Assembly (NCBI GenBank): GCA_036346225.1
Contig: JARFIW010001365.1
Location: forward strand, 1 to 64,000
Source of the DNA: Platerodrilus igneus
Taxonomy: Eukaryota > Arthropoda > Insecta > Coleoptera > Lycidae
Length of the DNA stretch: 64,000 nucleotides
Direction of reading: 5' to 3'
Shown: positions 1 to 10,378 of the stretch, in pieces
Numbering within the stretch: position 1 is the first letter of the stretch
Layout: the number at the start of each line of letters is the position of its first letter
Made by a program: the position numbers and the translations under genes
Notes under the pieces: generated by a model
Database searches by the model: none
Told to the model about the DNA's origin: nothing
The model's input: the letters and a program-made list of their open reading frames with translations, nothing else

Positions 1-940
1 ATATCCCAAAATATCTCTAGCCGCCATATCTAAGCTGGATTTAATGTTATCCCATTTTGTTTTGACTTCCTTAGTATAAGAAATTTTCCCGATATCTTTT
101 ACCAATTTATTTGATTTTTTTTTCAAATCTTTGGTGGATATCTTTATTTTTAGTTTCTCAAAATTAAAGTACCTTTTTTCGTTACTTTTTTTCGGATTTT
201 TAAATTTAGGAGCGTCATTCATATTTACGATGTTGTGGTTAGTGTTTATATCTGCTTCTGTGTAGCTTCTACAGTCTTTTACTTGATTTCTAAACCGTTG
301 TCTAATAAGAATGTAATCTATTTGATCTTCCTACATCCCCTGGCATCTTCCACGTGTATCGTCTTCCAGCATGATGTAGAAGTAATGTGTTTGTGGTGGT
401 TAAATTGTTCTTGTCGCAAAATTCTACCAGTCGATTTCCCTTCTTATTTCTCGTGCCTAAACCAAATAAACCTACTATCGCTCCTTTCTACCCTCATCTA
501 CCACTGCATTAAAATCCCCCATAATTATTAAATTTTCATGTCATTTTACGTATTTTAATATGTCTTCTATATCTTTGTAGATCGTTTGTACCTCTTCCTC
601 ACTGTAGCTAGAGGTGAGCACGTATACCTGTATTATTACTGTGTTTACCGGTTTAGATTCTAATCTAACCATGAGTACTCTTTCGTTTTCTTGTAAGTAG
701 TTTTTTACACGTGGTCCTATTTTTTCTCGCATAACTATCCCACGTCCGAATTTCCTTCCTTTGATCATGTGTGATTTACCTTAAAGTCGCTGCTCCAAAA
801 ATCCCTCGCCTCTGGTCAGCGAACTTCGCTGATTCCTACTATGTCTAGTGCTAACCTATCCATTTCAATTTTCAAGTTCTCTAGGTTACCTACTCCGACT
901 CGCAGAATGTTTCACGACTTTTTTTTTTATTCTTTCCGAT
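1..940 (-). pseudogene. RTE-type LINE endonuclease fragment (craniofacial-development-protein-2-like)
   Basis: Read on the minus strand, this is the apurinic-type endonuclease of a non-LTR retrotransposon. From right to left I see the block EMDRLALDIVGISEVR near 925-830, then MREKIGPRVKNYLQENER (about 735-680), IIQVYVLTSSYSEEE (about 635-590), the MGDFNAVVDEG motif (about 525-495) and a WDNIKSSLDMAARDIL stretch near the window edge. GDFN and GISE are conserved endonuclease motifs of RTE-like LINEs. Stops and frameshifts interrupt it, so it is a fossil; only 541-768 keeps a clean frame of 75 codons. It runs off the left edge, where the reverse transcriptase would follow. Family placement is from memory. 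Confidence 0.75.
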
Positions 941-1395
941 CACATCCCCCGAAGTAGTCCCCTTTTGGAGATCCGAATGGGAGACTATTTACAAGAGTAA
1001 TTTCTGCCGTGTGGAAAAGTTGTGTTAATTACAAAGTATTGTATTTAAAAAATATTTTATGTATACTTACTATTACAATTGTTATTATAGATTGTTACCT
1101 TTTGTTTGAATATGTTGAATGTCAAATAAACAAGGTTAGGTAACTATTTTGAATTTTCCACTCATGAAATTCTATTGATGTAAATGGCTCCCAGTAAGAC
1201 TTGCCCCCTACTGTATTTTCTTGTGAAAGGGATTATAGAACTGCACGGTGATAAATACATGCAATTATTTGTCTGAATATATAGCAATCAATAATACATT
1301 CCATCATTACTTGATTTATTTATTAATTGAATTAGGATATTCGAACCTTGATGTCATAACGCAATTAATTAAGAAATTTTTCCTTTGAAATACGG
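941..1395. other. AT-rich intergenic stretch, nothing recognised
   Basis: No reading frame, tandem repeat or motif I can support. It separates two minus-strand LINE remnants and may be eroded LINE sequence. Confidence 0.5.
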
Positions 1396-1399
1396 CAGG

Positions 1400-1891
1400 A
1401 TAAGTTTTCTGGCATTTCTACATGTAACATTGTACCTAAGAATGCTATTGGTCTTAGATTTGTTTTGTATTTTATAGTATGTGTATTAGCCGTAAGTCTG
1501 GTATGCTGTCGTATTCCTTCTGGTAGTCAACGTATGCGTAGTGTAAAGCTCTTTTTTAATTTATTTTATTGTGTTATTTCTGTATCTATTATCAATTGCT
1601 CTCTACATGCTCGTGCTTCTTTGTTGTATTATTTTTGTTCTTGGTGTATTATGTTGTTTTGTGTTATATGTGTGACTAGTTTTGGTGTTATTGTAGACGT
1701 TAGTATTTTGTAGAGTAGTTATAGGTGTGTTATTATTCGACATTTTGAAGGATTTTCTGTTACACTCATTCACTGATTTAAGATACGTTATTGGTACTGC
1801 TAATGTGTGTGGTGTTATGTGTGAGTGTGTGATATAGTTCTTGAATAATTTTGTTAGTGTGTGTGTGTGTTTGTCGTAAATTTTGTTGGCC
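1400..1891 (-). pseudogene. LINE reverse transcriptase fragment (downstream half of a split LINE)
   Basis: The + strand is strikingly T/G-rich, but the minus strand reads as A/C-rich coding sequence of a reverse transcriptase: CREQLIIDTEITQ, then LHYAYVDYQKEYDSIP. The latter matches palm motif A (x-D-Y-x-K-x-x-D-S-x-P) of LINEs whose canonical form is close to AWIDYKKAFDSVPH. Frame shifts separate the blocks, so it is dead. The upstream part of the same element appears to lie at 8297-9430, pushed away by the BEL/Pao insertion at 1897-8291. The + strand ORF at 1465-1713 is an artefact of this composition. Confidence 0.6.
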
Positions 1892-1896
1892 AGAAG

Positions 1897-2197
1897 TGGT
1901 AGCGATGTGCAACCATAGTTCTTTGTATTAAGATTTAGAAATAGTTCAATGTATGAGTCAACAAGGGTCTAGCGTTCGCTTTCCCTATACCTGCAGTCCC
2001 GGATTATTAAGTCAGTTGTATTTTAACGTTCAGTTGTAACGCCACGTTTTTTAGTTACTTATTGTCATTTCTTCTATTTAGAGAATGACAAATTAATAAA
2101 TATTTGCATTTTAAAATACAGTCCATTAATTAATTCATCTTAATTTTAATGAGAGTGAACCTATGCATACTACGAAGTTAATTAACTTTCATTACCA
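1897..2197 (+). repeat. 5' LTR of BEL copy 1
   Basis: This 301-bp segment starts TGGTAGCGATGTGCAACC and ends ATTACCA. It matches 7989-8291 almost base for base. The downstream edge is set by loss of similarity and by the matching AGAAG target duplication beside the other copy. Confidence 0.9.
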
Positions 2198-2698
2198 TTA
2201 AAATGGTCCTAGGAGCCGTCAAGTTTCAAATAAATTTTAGCGGGAAACAATTGTCTCGTTCACTAATAACGTGGCGCGATTTGAAAAGGTTTAAAAGCAT
2301 TTTGTGTTCAATGTTAAGTGAAAGTTTTTGTGCATCCTAAATTCTGATAATTCCCCAGGTGGTCATTTCGGTTATACAGGCTAGCACTTTTACGTAAATA
2401 TTTAATGGATACAAATGCAGGTAGAAAGATTTTAAATCTCTTTACTTGAAGAATGTTGACGACACCCATTTAAAGCGTTGGACATCTTCTACCCAAAGCT
2501 CATTTCTAGCGACGGGAGGTATTGTTATTGTGCATGTCAGATTACTGTAAGTTTTAATTATTTATATAGCAATACAATTTTTGCTGATTTATGAATTGAT
2601 GTGGAGGTAGACGTATTATTATTATTATTTTGTAGTAATACGCAAAATTTCATAGCTACTGATTTATTGTATAATATTTAATTTTCTAATTTAGAATC
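2198..2698 (+). other. 5' leader of BEL copy 1
   Basis: About 500 bp between the 5' LTR and the first gag codon. A primer-binding site should sit at its left edge; TGGTCCTAGGAGCC starting at 2204 has the expected TGG start but I cannot match it to a tRNA by eye. No other feature seen. Confidence 0.45.
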
Positions 2699-3619
2699 AT
2701 GAGTAAAGGTAAAAAAGCTTTGTTAGCTGAACAAAAATTTTTAAAATGCTGCATTGTTAGGGCTGACAATTATATTAATAGCATTTCCGGGGACGCTGAT
2801 TTAGAAATGATAAATGTCAAATTTGAATTGTTAAAATCTAATTTTGAGGTATTTATGCAAGTGACGCGTAAGTTGATAGGAACTGACGATGATTCAGATT
2901 TTACAGAAATTGAGCAGGTAGAGAATGTGTACACTGCCACTTACGCGAAATTTAAGCGAGCCTTGCAATCGCAGGTCACATCTGATAATAGTCGGTAAGT
3001 TGGTGACTTTGGAACTAATCAAAACTCTTTAGCGGTAGGGAATATTAAATTAGAAGCACTGCAGTTGCCTATTTTTTGTGGGCAAATTCAAAATTTTAAA
3101 TTCTTCTATGAACTTTTTGTCACTTTAGTTAATAAAAACCCAAATTTAGTAAACATAGAAAAACTATTATATTTAAGAAAACATCTTAAAGATGAGCCGT
3201 TTCGTTTAATTGCGGCGTTGCCAGTGAAAAGTAGTTCTTATGAAGTAGCCTTAAGTACGAGTATATTGTAAAAAAGGTATGATGATCGTTATGTCATTAT
3301 TGATTGTCACGTTAAAGATATAATGGATTTATCAATTACTAACTGTAAAGACGCAGGAATGTTACGCGAATTTATTGCTAGAATCAGGCAAACAATTTCT
3401 TATTTGCAGAATTTAGGTGAACCAATCTGGGGTGCAATGGTTGTCCATATCATATTAGGAAAATTAGACATTTACTGTAACAGAGCGTTTCAGGATGAAA
3501 GGAAACCGAATACAAAGGCTAATTTAAAGAACTGTTTAGAGTTTTTAGACAAACGGGCGTTAAATAACGAATTGAGCAAATCAACTTCAAAATATTCCAA
3601 AAATAAAATGACCCTTTAG
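2699..3619 (+). pseudogene. BEL copy 1 gag
   Basis: One reading frame runs from ATG 2699 to about 3740 with three in-frame stops: TAA at 2996, TAA at 3269 and TAG at 3617. The translated blocks (LEALQLPIFCGQIQNFKFFY; KLLYLRKHLKDEPFRLIAAL; AGMLREFIARIRQTISYLQNL; IWGAMVVHIILGKL) match the conserved gag core of BEL/Pao elements, where a 'L-P-x-F-x-G' entry and a 'K-L-x-Y-L-x-x-x-L' helix are typical. The gag product would form the particle that packages element RNA. The ATG at 2699 is the first in the frame after the leader and is a plausible start. Confidence 0.85.
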
Positions 3620-3754
3620 TCACCAACATCTAATTACAGACCGGTTTCACATACTGCAACAACTTCACTTAAAACAGGTAGTAAACCCTTTAACGGTAAC
3701 TATTCTCAAAACAGAACTTCTACTGTTGAAAATAATTCAAGTATTCGTCAAGAA

Positions 3755-4440
3755 ATGCGAAACACTAATTGCAAATTTTGTTTAAGAGGAATTCATAATA
3801 TTTTTCGCTGTTCTAAATTTAAGGAAGTTGGCGTGATCGAAAGACAAAAATTTCTTACAGATAATAAAGTATGTGTCTCTTGTTTAAATATTCATAGTGG
3901 CAAGCAGTGTGCAAATAGTATTAAGTGTTTCATTTGTCAATCTAAAGACCATCACACACTGTTGCATAAAGATGTTCAAACAGATACAGTAACTAACGTA
4001 GTTTCGGCGCAAGGCGTAAACATAATGAAATCGAACTGTTTAGATTATGTTTTATTACAGACAGCATTAGTATTAGTGAAGAATGGTGAAGGAAAATTCA
4101 TTATGGCCCGAGCCTTGTTGGACTCTGGGTCACAAACTAACTTTGTCACAGCAAAATTACTAAGTAAATTAAGATTAAAACCAAACGGTTCAGAACGTGC
4201 AATTCAGATTTCGGGAATTTCTAGCGATTTTACTGAATGTGCTCAATGGATAAATCTAGAAATTAGTTCTAAATATGGAGGTTATGATTTTTCCAGCAGT
4301 TTGGAGTCATACCTAATATTACGGTACAATTGCCTCAATTTAATTTTCAGATTGATAATTTTAAGATACCAAAAGGGTTGCCATTGGTTGACGAAAATTT
4401 TTATGAAAGTGGGGACATAGAATTGCTTTTTGGTGCTGAT
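3755..4440 (+). pseudogene. BEL copy 1 zinc-knuckle region and aspartic protease
   Basis: Continuing in the gag frame, a Cys/His cluster (CKFCLRGIHNIFRC, then CVSCLNIHSGKQC and CFICQSKDHHTLLH) precedes the retropepsin active site LLDSGSQTNFV near 4116-4150. The protease would cleave the polyprotein. At about 4285-4300 the frame slips: the expected 'V-x-LP-x-F' and GLPLVDENFYESGDIELLFGAD blocks continue in the next frame, giving a premature stop at 4420 in the original one. DSG is intact. The next clean frame starts at about 4900. Confidence 0.85.
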
Positions 4441-4899
4441 ATTTTCTTTTTATATTACTTCCTCAAAAACTAAAATTTTCATCAGATCAACCTACTTTAC
4501 AAAATTTTCATTTAGGTTATTTTGTAAGTGGAAAGGTCATTACTACATTTAGTTCTATCAAAAATAATTACCACGCAACTTCACTGCGTAGTGTTTCTTC
4601 GGAAGGACAAGAACGTTTAATGTGCTTACTTGAAAAATTTTGATAAAATGAGAACTTCGGTAAGTTAAATACCGAAGAAGAGTTTTCCGATAATGAAATA
4701 GCAGAAAATTGCTTTAAGTTAAATTTTAAAGAATTGAAGGGCGTTTTCAGGTTAAATAACCTTTAAGAGTTGATCTTAAAAATTTTATGTTAGGAGATTC
4801 TTCAAACATGGCAATAAAGCGTTTTCAAAATTTAGAAAAGCGTTTTCTATCCAATGAGTGTTTTTTTAGAGAATATTCTAAGTTTGTTAGAGAATTTTT

Positions 4900-5594
4900 A
4901 GGAACAGGTTGGGCAAAGGTAATTAGCATGAATGCATTTGTGTCATAGAAACGATAACTGGTATTTTTTGCCTCATCACGGCATAATACGGGAAGATAAG
5001 AAAAGTACCAAGATGCGAGTAGTTATGAATGGAAGTGCAGATACCAAAAAAGGCATTTGTTTAAATAGTATTCAGTACACGTGTGAAATTTCACAACCAG
5101 AATTGTCTGACATTTTGTTACAATTTAGATCATATCGGTTTGTTTGCGTTGCAGATATCAGGCAAATGTACTTACAAATTTGGTAGATCCCGAACATCAA
5201 AAACTACTAAATATGTTTTGGACGGAAAAGGCAAATAGCCCAATACAAATTATACAGCTAAATAGATTACCGTTTGGTTTTAAAAGTGAGTCCTCATCTA
5301 GCAACGCGGCGTTTGTTACAATTAGCTATAGAAGGAGCAGAGGATTTTCCTTTAGCGGCACATATTTTAAAATTCAATACATATATTGATGATTGTTTAT
5401 TTGGAGCAGATGATGTGGATCTTGTTTTGAAGGCTCAGTTAGAGCTAATTGAGTTATTAGGTTCGGGGAAATTTGAGTTGCATAAATGGAGTGCAAATAA
5501 CATGCAATTATTACAAAATATTCCTCAAAGCCTTCAACACTTTGACGAAATCAATATTAATGACGAAGGGAGCCGTTTTAAAACGTTGGATTAG
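4900..5594 (+). pseudogene. BEL copy 1 reverse transcriptase
   Basis: Three overlapping frames carry the polymerase: WYFLPHHGIIREDKKSTKMR and VVMNGSAD (fingers), VADIRQMYLQI (motif A, with its Asp), LPFGFK (motif B) and the catalytic YIDD at about 5383-5394 followed by FELHKWSANN. YIDD is the normal form for this superfamily. At least two frameshifts, near 5180 and 5290, separate these blocks. The enzyme would copy element RNA inside the particle. Confidence 0.88.
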
Positions 5595-5599
5595 CTTTC

Positions 5600-6283
5600 A
5601 ACATTATTTCTGATAAATTTATTTTGAGCTGTCAGATTAATAAACCTGAATCAACATTTAGTAAGCGCACGGTGTTAGCATTTATTGCTAAAATATTCGA
5701 CCTATTTGGTTTTTTAGCACCAGCAATTACGGTTGCTAAAAGTCTAATGCAACCCATTTGGGAAGCAAAACTTGAATGGGATGCAGAATTGCCAGATACA
5801 GTTAGGAAAAAATGTGAAACGTTTTTTGACGACTTAATTAATATGTCGCCAATTGAAATTAATAGACACTTGAATATATGGGATGCCGTTTCTGTGGAAC
5901 TGGTCGGGTTTTGTGATGCTTCACAATTGGCACACAGAGCTTGTATTTACTTAAGGGTAATACATGTTAATCATCAAATACGGTTGCATTTAAAATGCTC
6001 AAAATCAAAAATTAATTCCTTAAAGAATAAATTGAGTATGTCTCGACTCGAACTTAACGGAGCGTTAATGTTGGCAAAATTGATGGAACGAATTTTTAAA
6101 ATATTTAAGGATAAAGTTAAGAATGTTGTACTATTTTGTGACTCCACAGTTGTATTGGCTTGGTTAAAGGTAGATTATTTTAAGCTTAATGCATATGTAG
6201 CAAATCGAATTAAATTAATTCAGGCGTTAACGTCAAAGTTTAAGTGGGCTTACGTAAGTTCAGAAAATAATCCTGCTGATTAA
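5600..6283 (+). pseudogene. BEL copy 1 connection and RNase H region
   Basis: The long frame starts with STFSKRTVLAFIAKIFDLFG, equivalent to the 'R-x-x-L-S-x-x-A-x-I-F-D-P-L-G' connector of BEL/Pao polymerases. It then gives LVGFCDASQLAHRACIYLRV (RNase H Asp-containing strand), MSRLELNGALMLAKL (Glu) and LFCDSTVVLAWLK (Asp). A TAA stands where the motif ENNPADxxSRG should continue (about 6270-6290), so the frame is cut exactly at a conserved block. Confidence 0.85.
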
Positions 6284-7906
6284 GTGTCAAGAAGCGTTCT
6301 GCCACAAAAATTGCTAAGTTGTGAGTTATGGTGGAAAGGACCTAAAATTTTATTGGTACCAAATATAGCTTTGGAAAATAGTTTACAAGCACATATTTCA
6401 GAAGAGAAATTGCCTGAAATAAAATGCTTTATAAATGTAGAGAAAGAAAAATTGCCTTTATTCAAAAATATTTCTAATACAAAAATGATCCGAATTTTAA
6501 GTTATTGTTTGCGTTTTATATATAATTGTCGAAACGGGAACAGTAGGCATTTCGGAAACTTAACAACGACCGAATTGAAGAAAGCGCATGCGGTCATTGC
6601 GAAGCATGTGCAACAAGAACATTTTTTAAAAGAAATTTTGCAGTTACAAGCAGGCAATGAATGCAATAAATTGCTTACATTAAGTCTGTTTTTAGATTCA
6701 AATGGCATTATTCGGGTGGGAGGTAGGCTTGGCAATAGCGAACTTCCTTTCGAATAAAAATTTTATAACTAAACTAATTATTGAAGGTGAACATCAGCGG
6801 CTTCTGCACGGAGGCGTAAATTTAACGTTGTCAGTTTTAAGGCAGAGGTATTGGATAATTAAAGCCACTAGAGAAGTAAAGAAAATTTTACATGGGTGTT
6901 TAGTTTGTTTTAGATTACATTCAACTGTTTCCAAACAGTTAATGGGAAGTTTGCCCTATGATAGGATAAATGTGAGTTTACCTTTTGAAAAAGTAGGAGT
7001 AGATTTTGCGGGACACTTTTTTATTAAACAGTCACGTGTACGTAAGGTAATTAAAACAAAGGCTTATGTAGCACTGTTCGTTTGTTTTGTAACCAAAGCG
7101 GTACACATAGAAACATTATCAGACTTAAAAACTGAAACGTTTATCGCAGCACTAAAAAGATTCATTGGACGTCGCGGTATTTCTAAAATAATCTATAGCG
7201 ATAACGGGAGCACATTAAAAGGGGCCAGCAAAGATTTAATAGAATTGTATACGTTCCTTGGGAAATCTGAAAATATAATATACAATCGAAAAATTTTCTT
7301 CAGATAACGGCATACGTTGGTCATTTATTCCATCTTACAGCCCAAACTTTGGAGGACTGTGGGAAAGTCAGATTAAAGTATTTAAAAACATTTCAAAAAA
7401 GTTATAGGGTTAACTGTCCTAACATATGAAGAATTCAATACTGTAATAATTCAAATAGAAGGTATGCTAAATTCGCGTCCTTTGTGCCCACTTACCGACG
7501 ACCCATCAGATATTACCTGTTTAACACCAGGTCATTTTCTGACCGGCAAGTCATTAGCATGCATTTCAGAAGAATCAGTTTCGGAGGTTCCTATCAATAA
7601 GTTAAAATTTTGGAAGATGTGCAGCCACTTGCAATATTGTGTTTGGAAAATTTGGTCTAGAGATTATTTGTCCCAATTACAGAATAGGCCAAAGTGGAAA
7701 AATCTATACCTAATATTAAAGAAGGCACTTTAGTTTTAGTTAAAAATGACAAATTGCCCCCATTGGAATGGGGTCTAGTACGTGTAATTAGAACTGTAGC
7801 GGGTAGGGACGGTAAGGTAAGAGTGGTGCATTTAAAAGCAACAAACGGTGTTAGTGTAGTGTCAATTTCAAAAATTGTGACTCTGCCAATTGAAAACGGC
7901 GAGTGA
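6284..7906 (+). pseudogene. BEL copy 1 integrase with C-terminal domain
   Basis: The segment 6284-6757 is the pre-integrase part (ending GIIRVGGRLGNSELPF). A shifted frame (6702-7307) carries the His/Cys zinc region (HQRLLHGGVNLTLSVLRQ; KKILHGCLVC) and the core, with the first Asp in VGVDFAG near 7000 and the second in YSDNGS near 7200. The third catalytic residue, Glu in FGGLWES, is readable at about 7361 in another frame. 7464-7906 gives the C-terminal block LNSRPLCPL, LTPGHFLTG and a basic tail. All three catalytic positions are visible, but frameshifts near 7305, 7405 and 7700 break the protein. Confidence 0.88.
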
Positions 7907-7988
7907 TTATTTTAGAAATCTATTAGTGTTAGTACATATAGTATTAAGGAATATAAATAGTTCAATTTGTCTAGCCGCGGGCAGTTTA

Positions 7989-8291
7989 TGGTAGCGATGT
8001 GCAACCATAGTTCTTTGTATTAAGATTTAGAAATTGTTCAATGTATGAGTCAACAAGGGTCTAGCGTTTGCTTTTCTTATACCTGCAGTCCAGGATTATT
8101 TAAGTCAGTTGTATTTTAACGTTCAGTTGTAACGCCACGTTATTTTAGTTACTTATTGTCATTTCTTCTATTTACAGAATGACGAATTAATAAATATTTG
8201 CATTTTAAAATATAGTCCATTAATTAATTCACCTTAATTTTAATGAGTGTGAACCTATGCATACTACGAAGTTAATTAACTTTCATTACTA
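7989..8291 (+). repeat. 3' LTR of BEL copy 1
   Basis: This 303-bp partner of 1897-2197 ends ATTACTA and is followed directly by the AGAAG target duplication (8292-8296). No long purine tract stands immediately before it, so the polypurine primer is not obvious. Confidence 0.9.
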
Positions 8292-8296
8292 AGAAG

Positions 8297-9430
8297 TTTG
8301 TTGCTTAGTCGTTGTCTGGTGTTTTATAATTCTGATTTGTTAATGGTTTGACTGATCTATTCATGTGTGATAATTATTATTCCTTGCATTTCCTTTCTTG
8401 TGTTGTATTTGTTATGTTTCTATTTGAATTCATTGTGTGTGTTGGTTGAATTGTGTTGGGTTGAACCATTCATTGTCCCGAAAGTGTTCGGTGTCTATTA
8501 TGTTTCATGGTTCGTGTATTGTGATTTTGGTTTTGCCTAGAGTTTTGTAGGATTTCTTTTAGTTTTAGGATTGTATTTTGTTTTGTTCTTTCTTACTTAC
8601 TTACTTACTTTTTTGGTATCTTCTAAGTCTATTGGCTAGTAGTTGTACTCTTTGTTTCTTTTCGTCTAGTTGTTCTATTGCATTTTGTTTCGGTATTTCT
8701 TTTATTGCTTTGTTTCTTTTCTGAAATTTTCTTTTATGTATTGTGTTAGTTCTTTTCTGTCCTTTCTCTGTTTTAGTATTTTTGTTTGTATTCTGTGTTA
8801 CGATAGTGGTGTTGTTTGCTCTTTTTGCTTGTTGTTTGTTGATTGTTTTTGTTTTGTATGGATTCTTGTTGTGGTTAGTGCTTCCGTGTGGATTAGTTGT
8901 TGTAGTTCTTTCAAAAATGAGTCGTTTTGTATTTTGTTTCTTATGATTGCGTTAATGTATGCACTGGTTCAATTTAACTGTGTGTTAATTGATATTTTGA
9001 GTATAAACGGTTTGTTGTTATAGTTTGTCTTTGAATTCTATATATGTTATTTAAAATTTTTCACCTATTTCTGCGATTTCTTTGTTTGTATCTTGTATTA
9101 TTTCATGTAACAGTTGTGTTTTTTTGTTTTTCCTTATGGTTGCCATGTGTTTGTGTGTCTACCTGTGTTTCATTTCCTTTGTCTGTTTGCATTTTAATGT
9201 ACGTCTCCGCTTGGTTGTTTGTTGAAGTGTTTGTTGTTTTTGTGCTTATTCCTTTAAATGATCTAGTTCTGGTTTTGGTACTTTTTATTTCTGGTTATTA
9301 ATTGTACTTGGGCTGATTGTCTTTGTTCTGGGTTCAATTGAGGTTATGGGTATTAGTTTGTGAATGCGTCATGTGTAGAGATCTGTAACTCGTTAAGCTA
9401 GTTTCATAGTTAGTTATTTGATAATAATAT
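8297..9430 (-). pseudogene. Upstream half of the LINE split by BEL copy 1
   Basis: The + strand is an unbroken T/G-rich tract with meaningless hydrophobic ORFs (8670-9023, 9044-9301). The minus strand reads as A/C-rich coding-like sequence; at about 8606-8674 it gives EQLDEKKQRVQLLANRLRRY, resembling the basic linker that precedes the reverse transcriptase in R2-like or related LINEs. Orientation, composition and the BEL target duplication all fit it being continuous with 1400-1891 before the insertion. Stops are frequent. The precise clade is not determined. Confidence 0.45.
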
Positions 9431-10378
9431 AGAATGAGGTGTCGGTCGATTTCGTCTGACCATCTCACTCGTTGTCTTTGTGTTCCTGCTAGTGCAGTTG
9501 CGGTAACATATCCCGCAGACCATTCTGTTCGAATTTCCAATTATTTTTGTGGCCGTTATGTTTTTTTTTTGGTCAGGTGTGTCCATTGTACGACACCCTT
9601 GACCTTGATGTCGTTTATGTGTGTTTTTTATTTAATTTCATTGCGTCCCCGCAGGTGCTGCACTAGTGATAGTCCGCCTGAGCAAAACCGTATTTCTGTG
9701 ACACCGTTTTGACCTCCGGTTCATGCAGCCTTCACCACGGATTGCCTTACAGCTTGGCTTGAGGTTTTTTTTAATACAAAGGAGGAGGAGAAGAGGAAGG
9801 GATTGGTCCGATAGGATGGGCGTTGATGGAAGATAAGAATGGGACAACGGGCAAATGTGATCGGGTACTTACGGGTCGACAAGCCCGTACCTGTTTGGCA
9901 ATCAACAGATCCGTAAGAGGTTATTATTGTTATAATTATTATTAGTATCATGGTTCATACCTTATTCACTTCTCATAGATTTCGATTAATTGTATAGTAA
10001 GTTGTTTCCTAGGAAGCGTATTTAGTTGAATATTTAAAGAAATTGGTACACAATACAGGGTGAAAGTGTTATATTGTTAGGAGAGAGTGGGTAACAGTGA
10101 GACGTTTTTCCTCAATTAAGCTATTATTAGCCATAACTACAATTCAAAATTTAACAATCGATTCCAACATATATGTTGTTCTCAACTGATTAATTTAGTA
10201 GTAAACTCAAAGTCCTTTGGTACATAAATTTATAAATTCACACATGGTATGTGTCTCACTGATACTCGTTGGTAAGGAACAGTGAGACGTGAGAATTTAT
10301 GCTTTGGTGATTAGTTTTTAAATGTTTATTTGAAAAAGATGTAAATACAAATGGTGCTTATGTGCTAATGCCAATATT
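9431..10378. other. Intergenic stretch, no supported gene
   Basis: Short opposed ORFs (9434-9712 +, 9638-9951 -) show nothing I recognise. The nonamer TACAGGGTG occurs near 10056 and again near 12718 and 12838. CAGTGAGAC occurs near 10096 and 10277, just left of the transposase fossil, and may belong to its termini. Confidence 0.4.

Larger units (their letters stand above)
1897..8291 (+). mobile_element. BEL/Pao LTR retrotransposon, near full length, inactive (BEL copy 1)
   Basis: Two direct repeats of about 300 bp bracket gag-pol sequence in BEL/Pao order: gag, CCHC-type cysteine cluster, aspartic protease, reverse transcriptase, RNase H, integrase. The element begins TG, ends CA (5' LTR) or TA (3' LTR), and is flanked by the 5-bp duplication AGAAG (1892-1896 and 8292-8296), the size known for this superfamily. 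Hand alignment of the LTRs gives 11 substitutions and 2 single-base indels over about 300 bp, so the insertion is not recent. Internal stops and frameshifts have killed the coding region, yet every domain is recognisable. It landed inside an older minus-strand LINE. Confidence 0.9.

Noticed and set aside
8670..9301. Hydrophobic Phe/Cys/Val-rich + strand ORFs that look like membrane proteins
   Set aside because: They lie in a T/G-rich tract whose minus strand reads as LINE coding sequence; the hydrophobicity is a composition effect. The same holds for 1465-1713.
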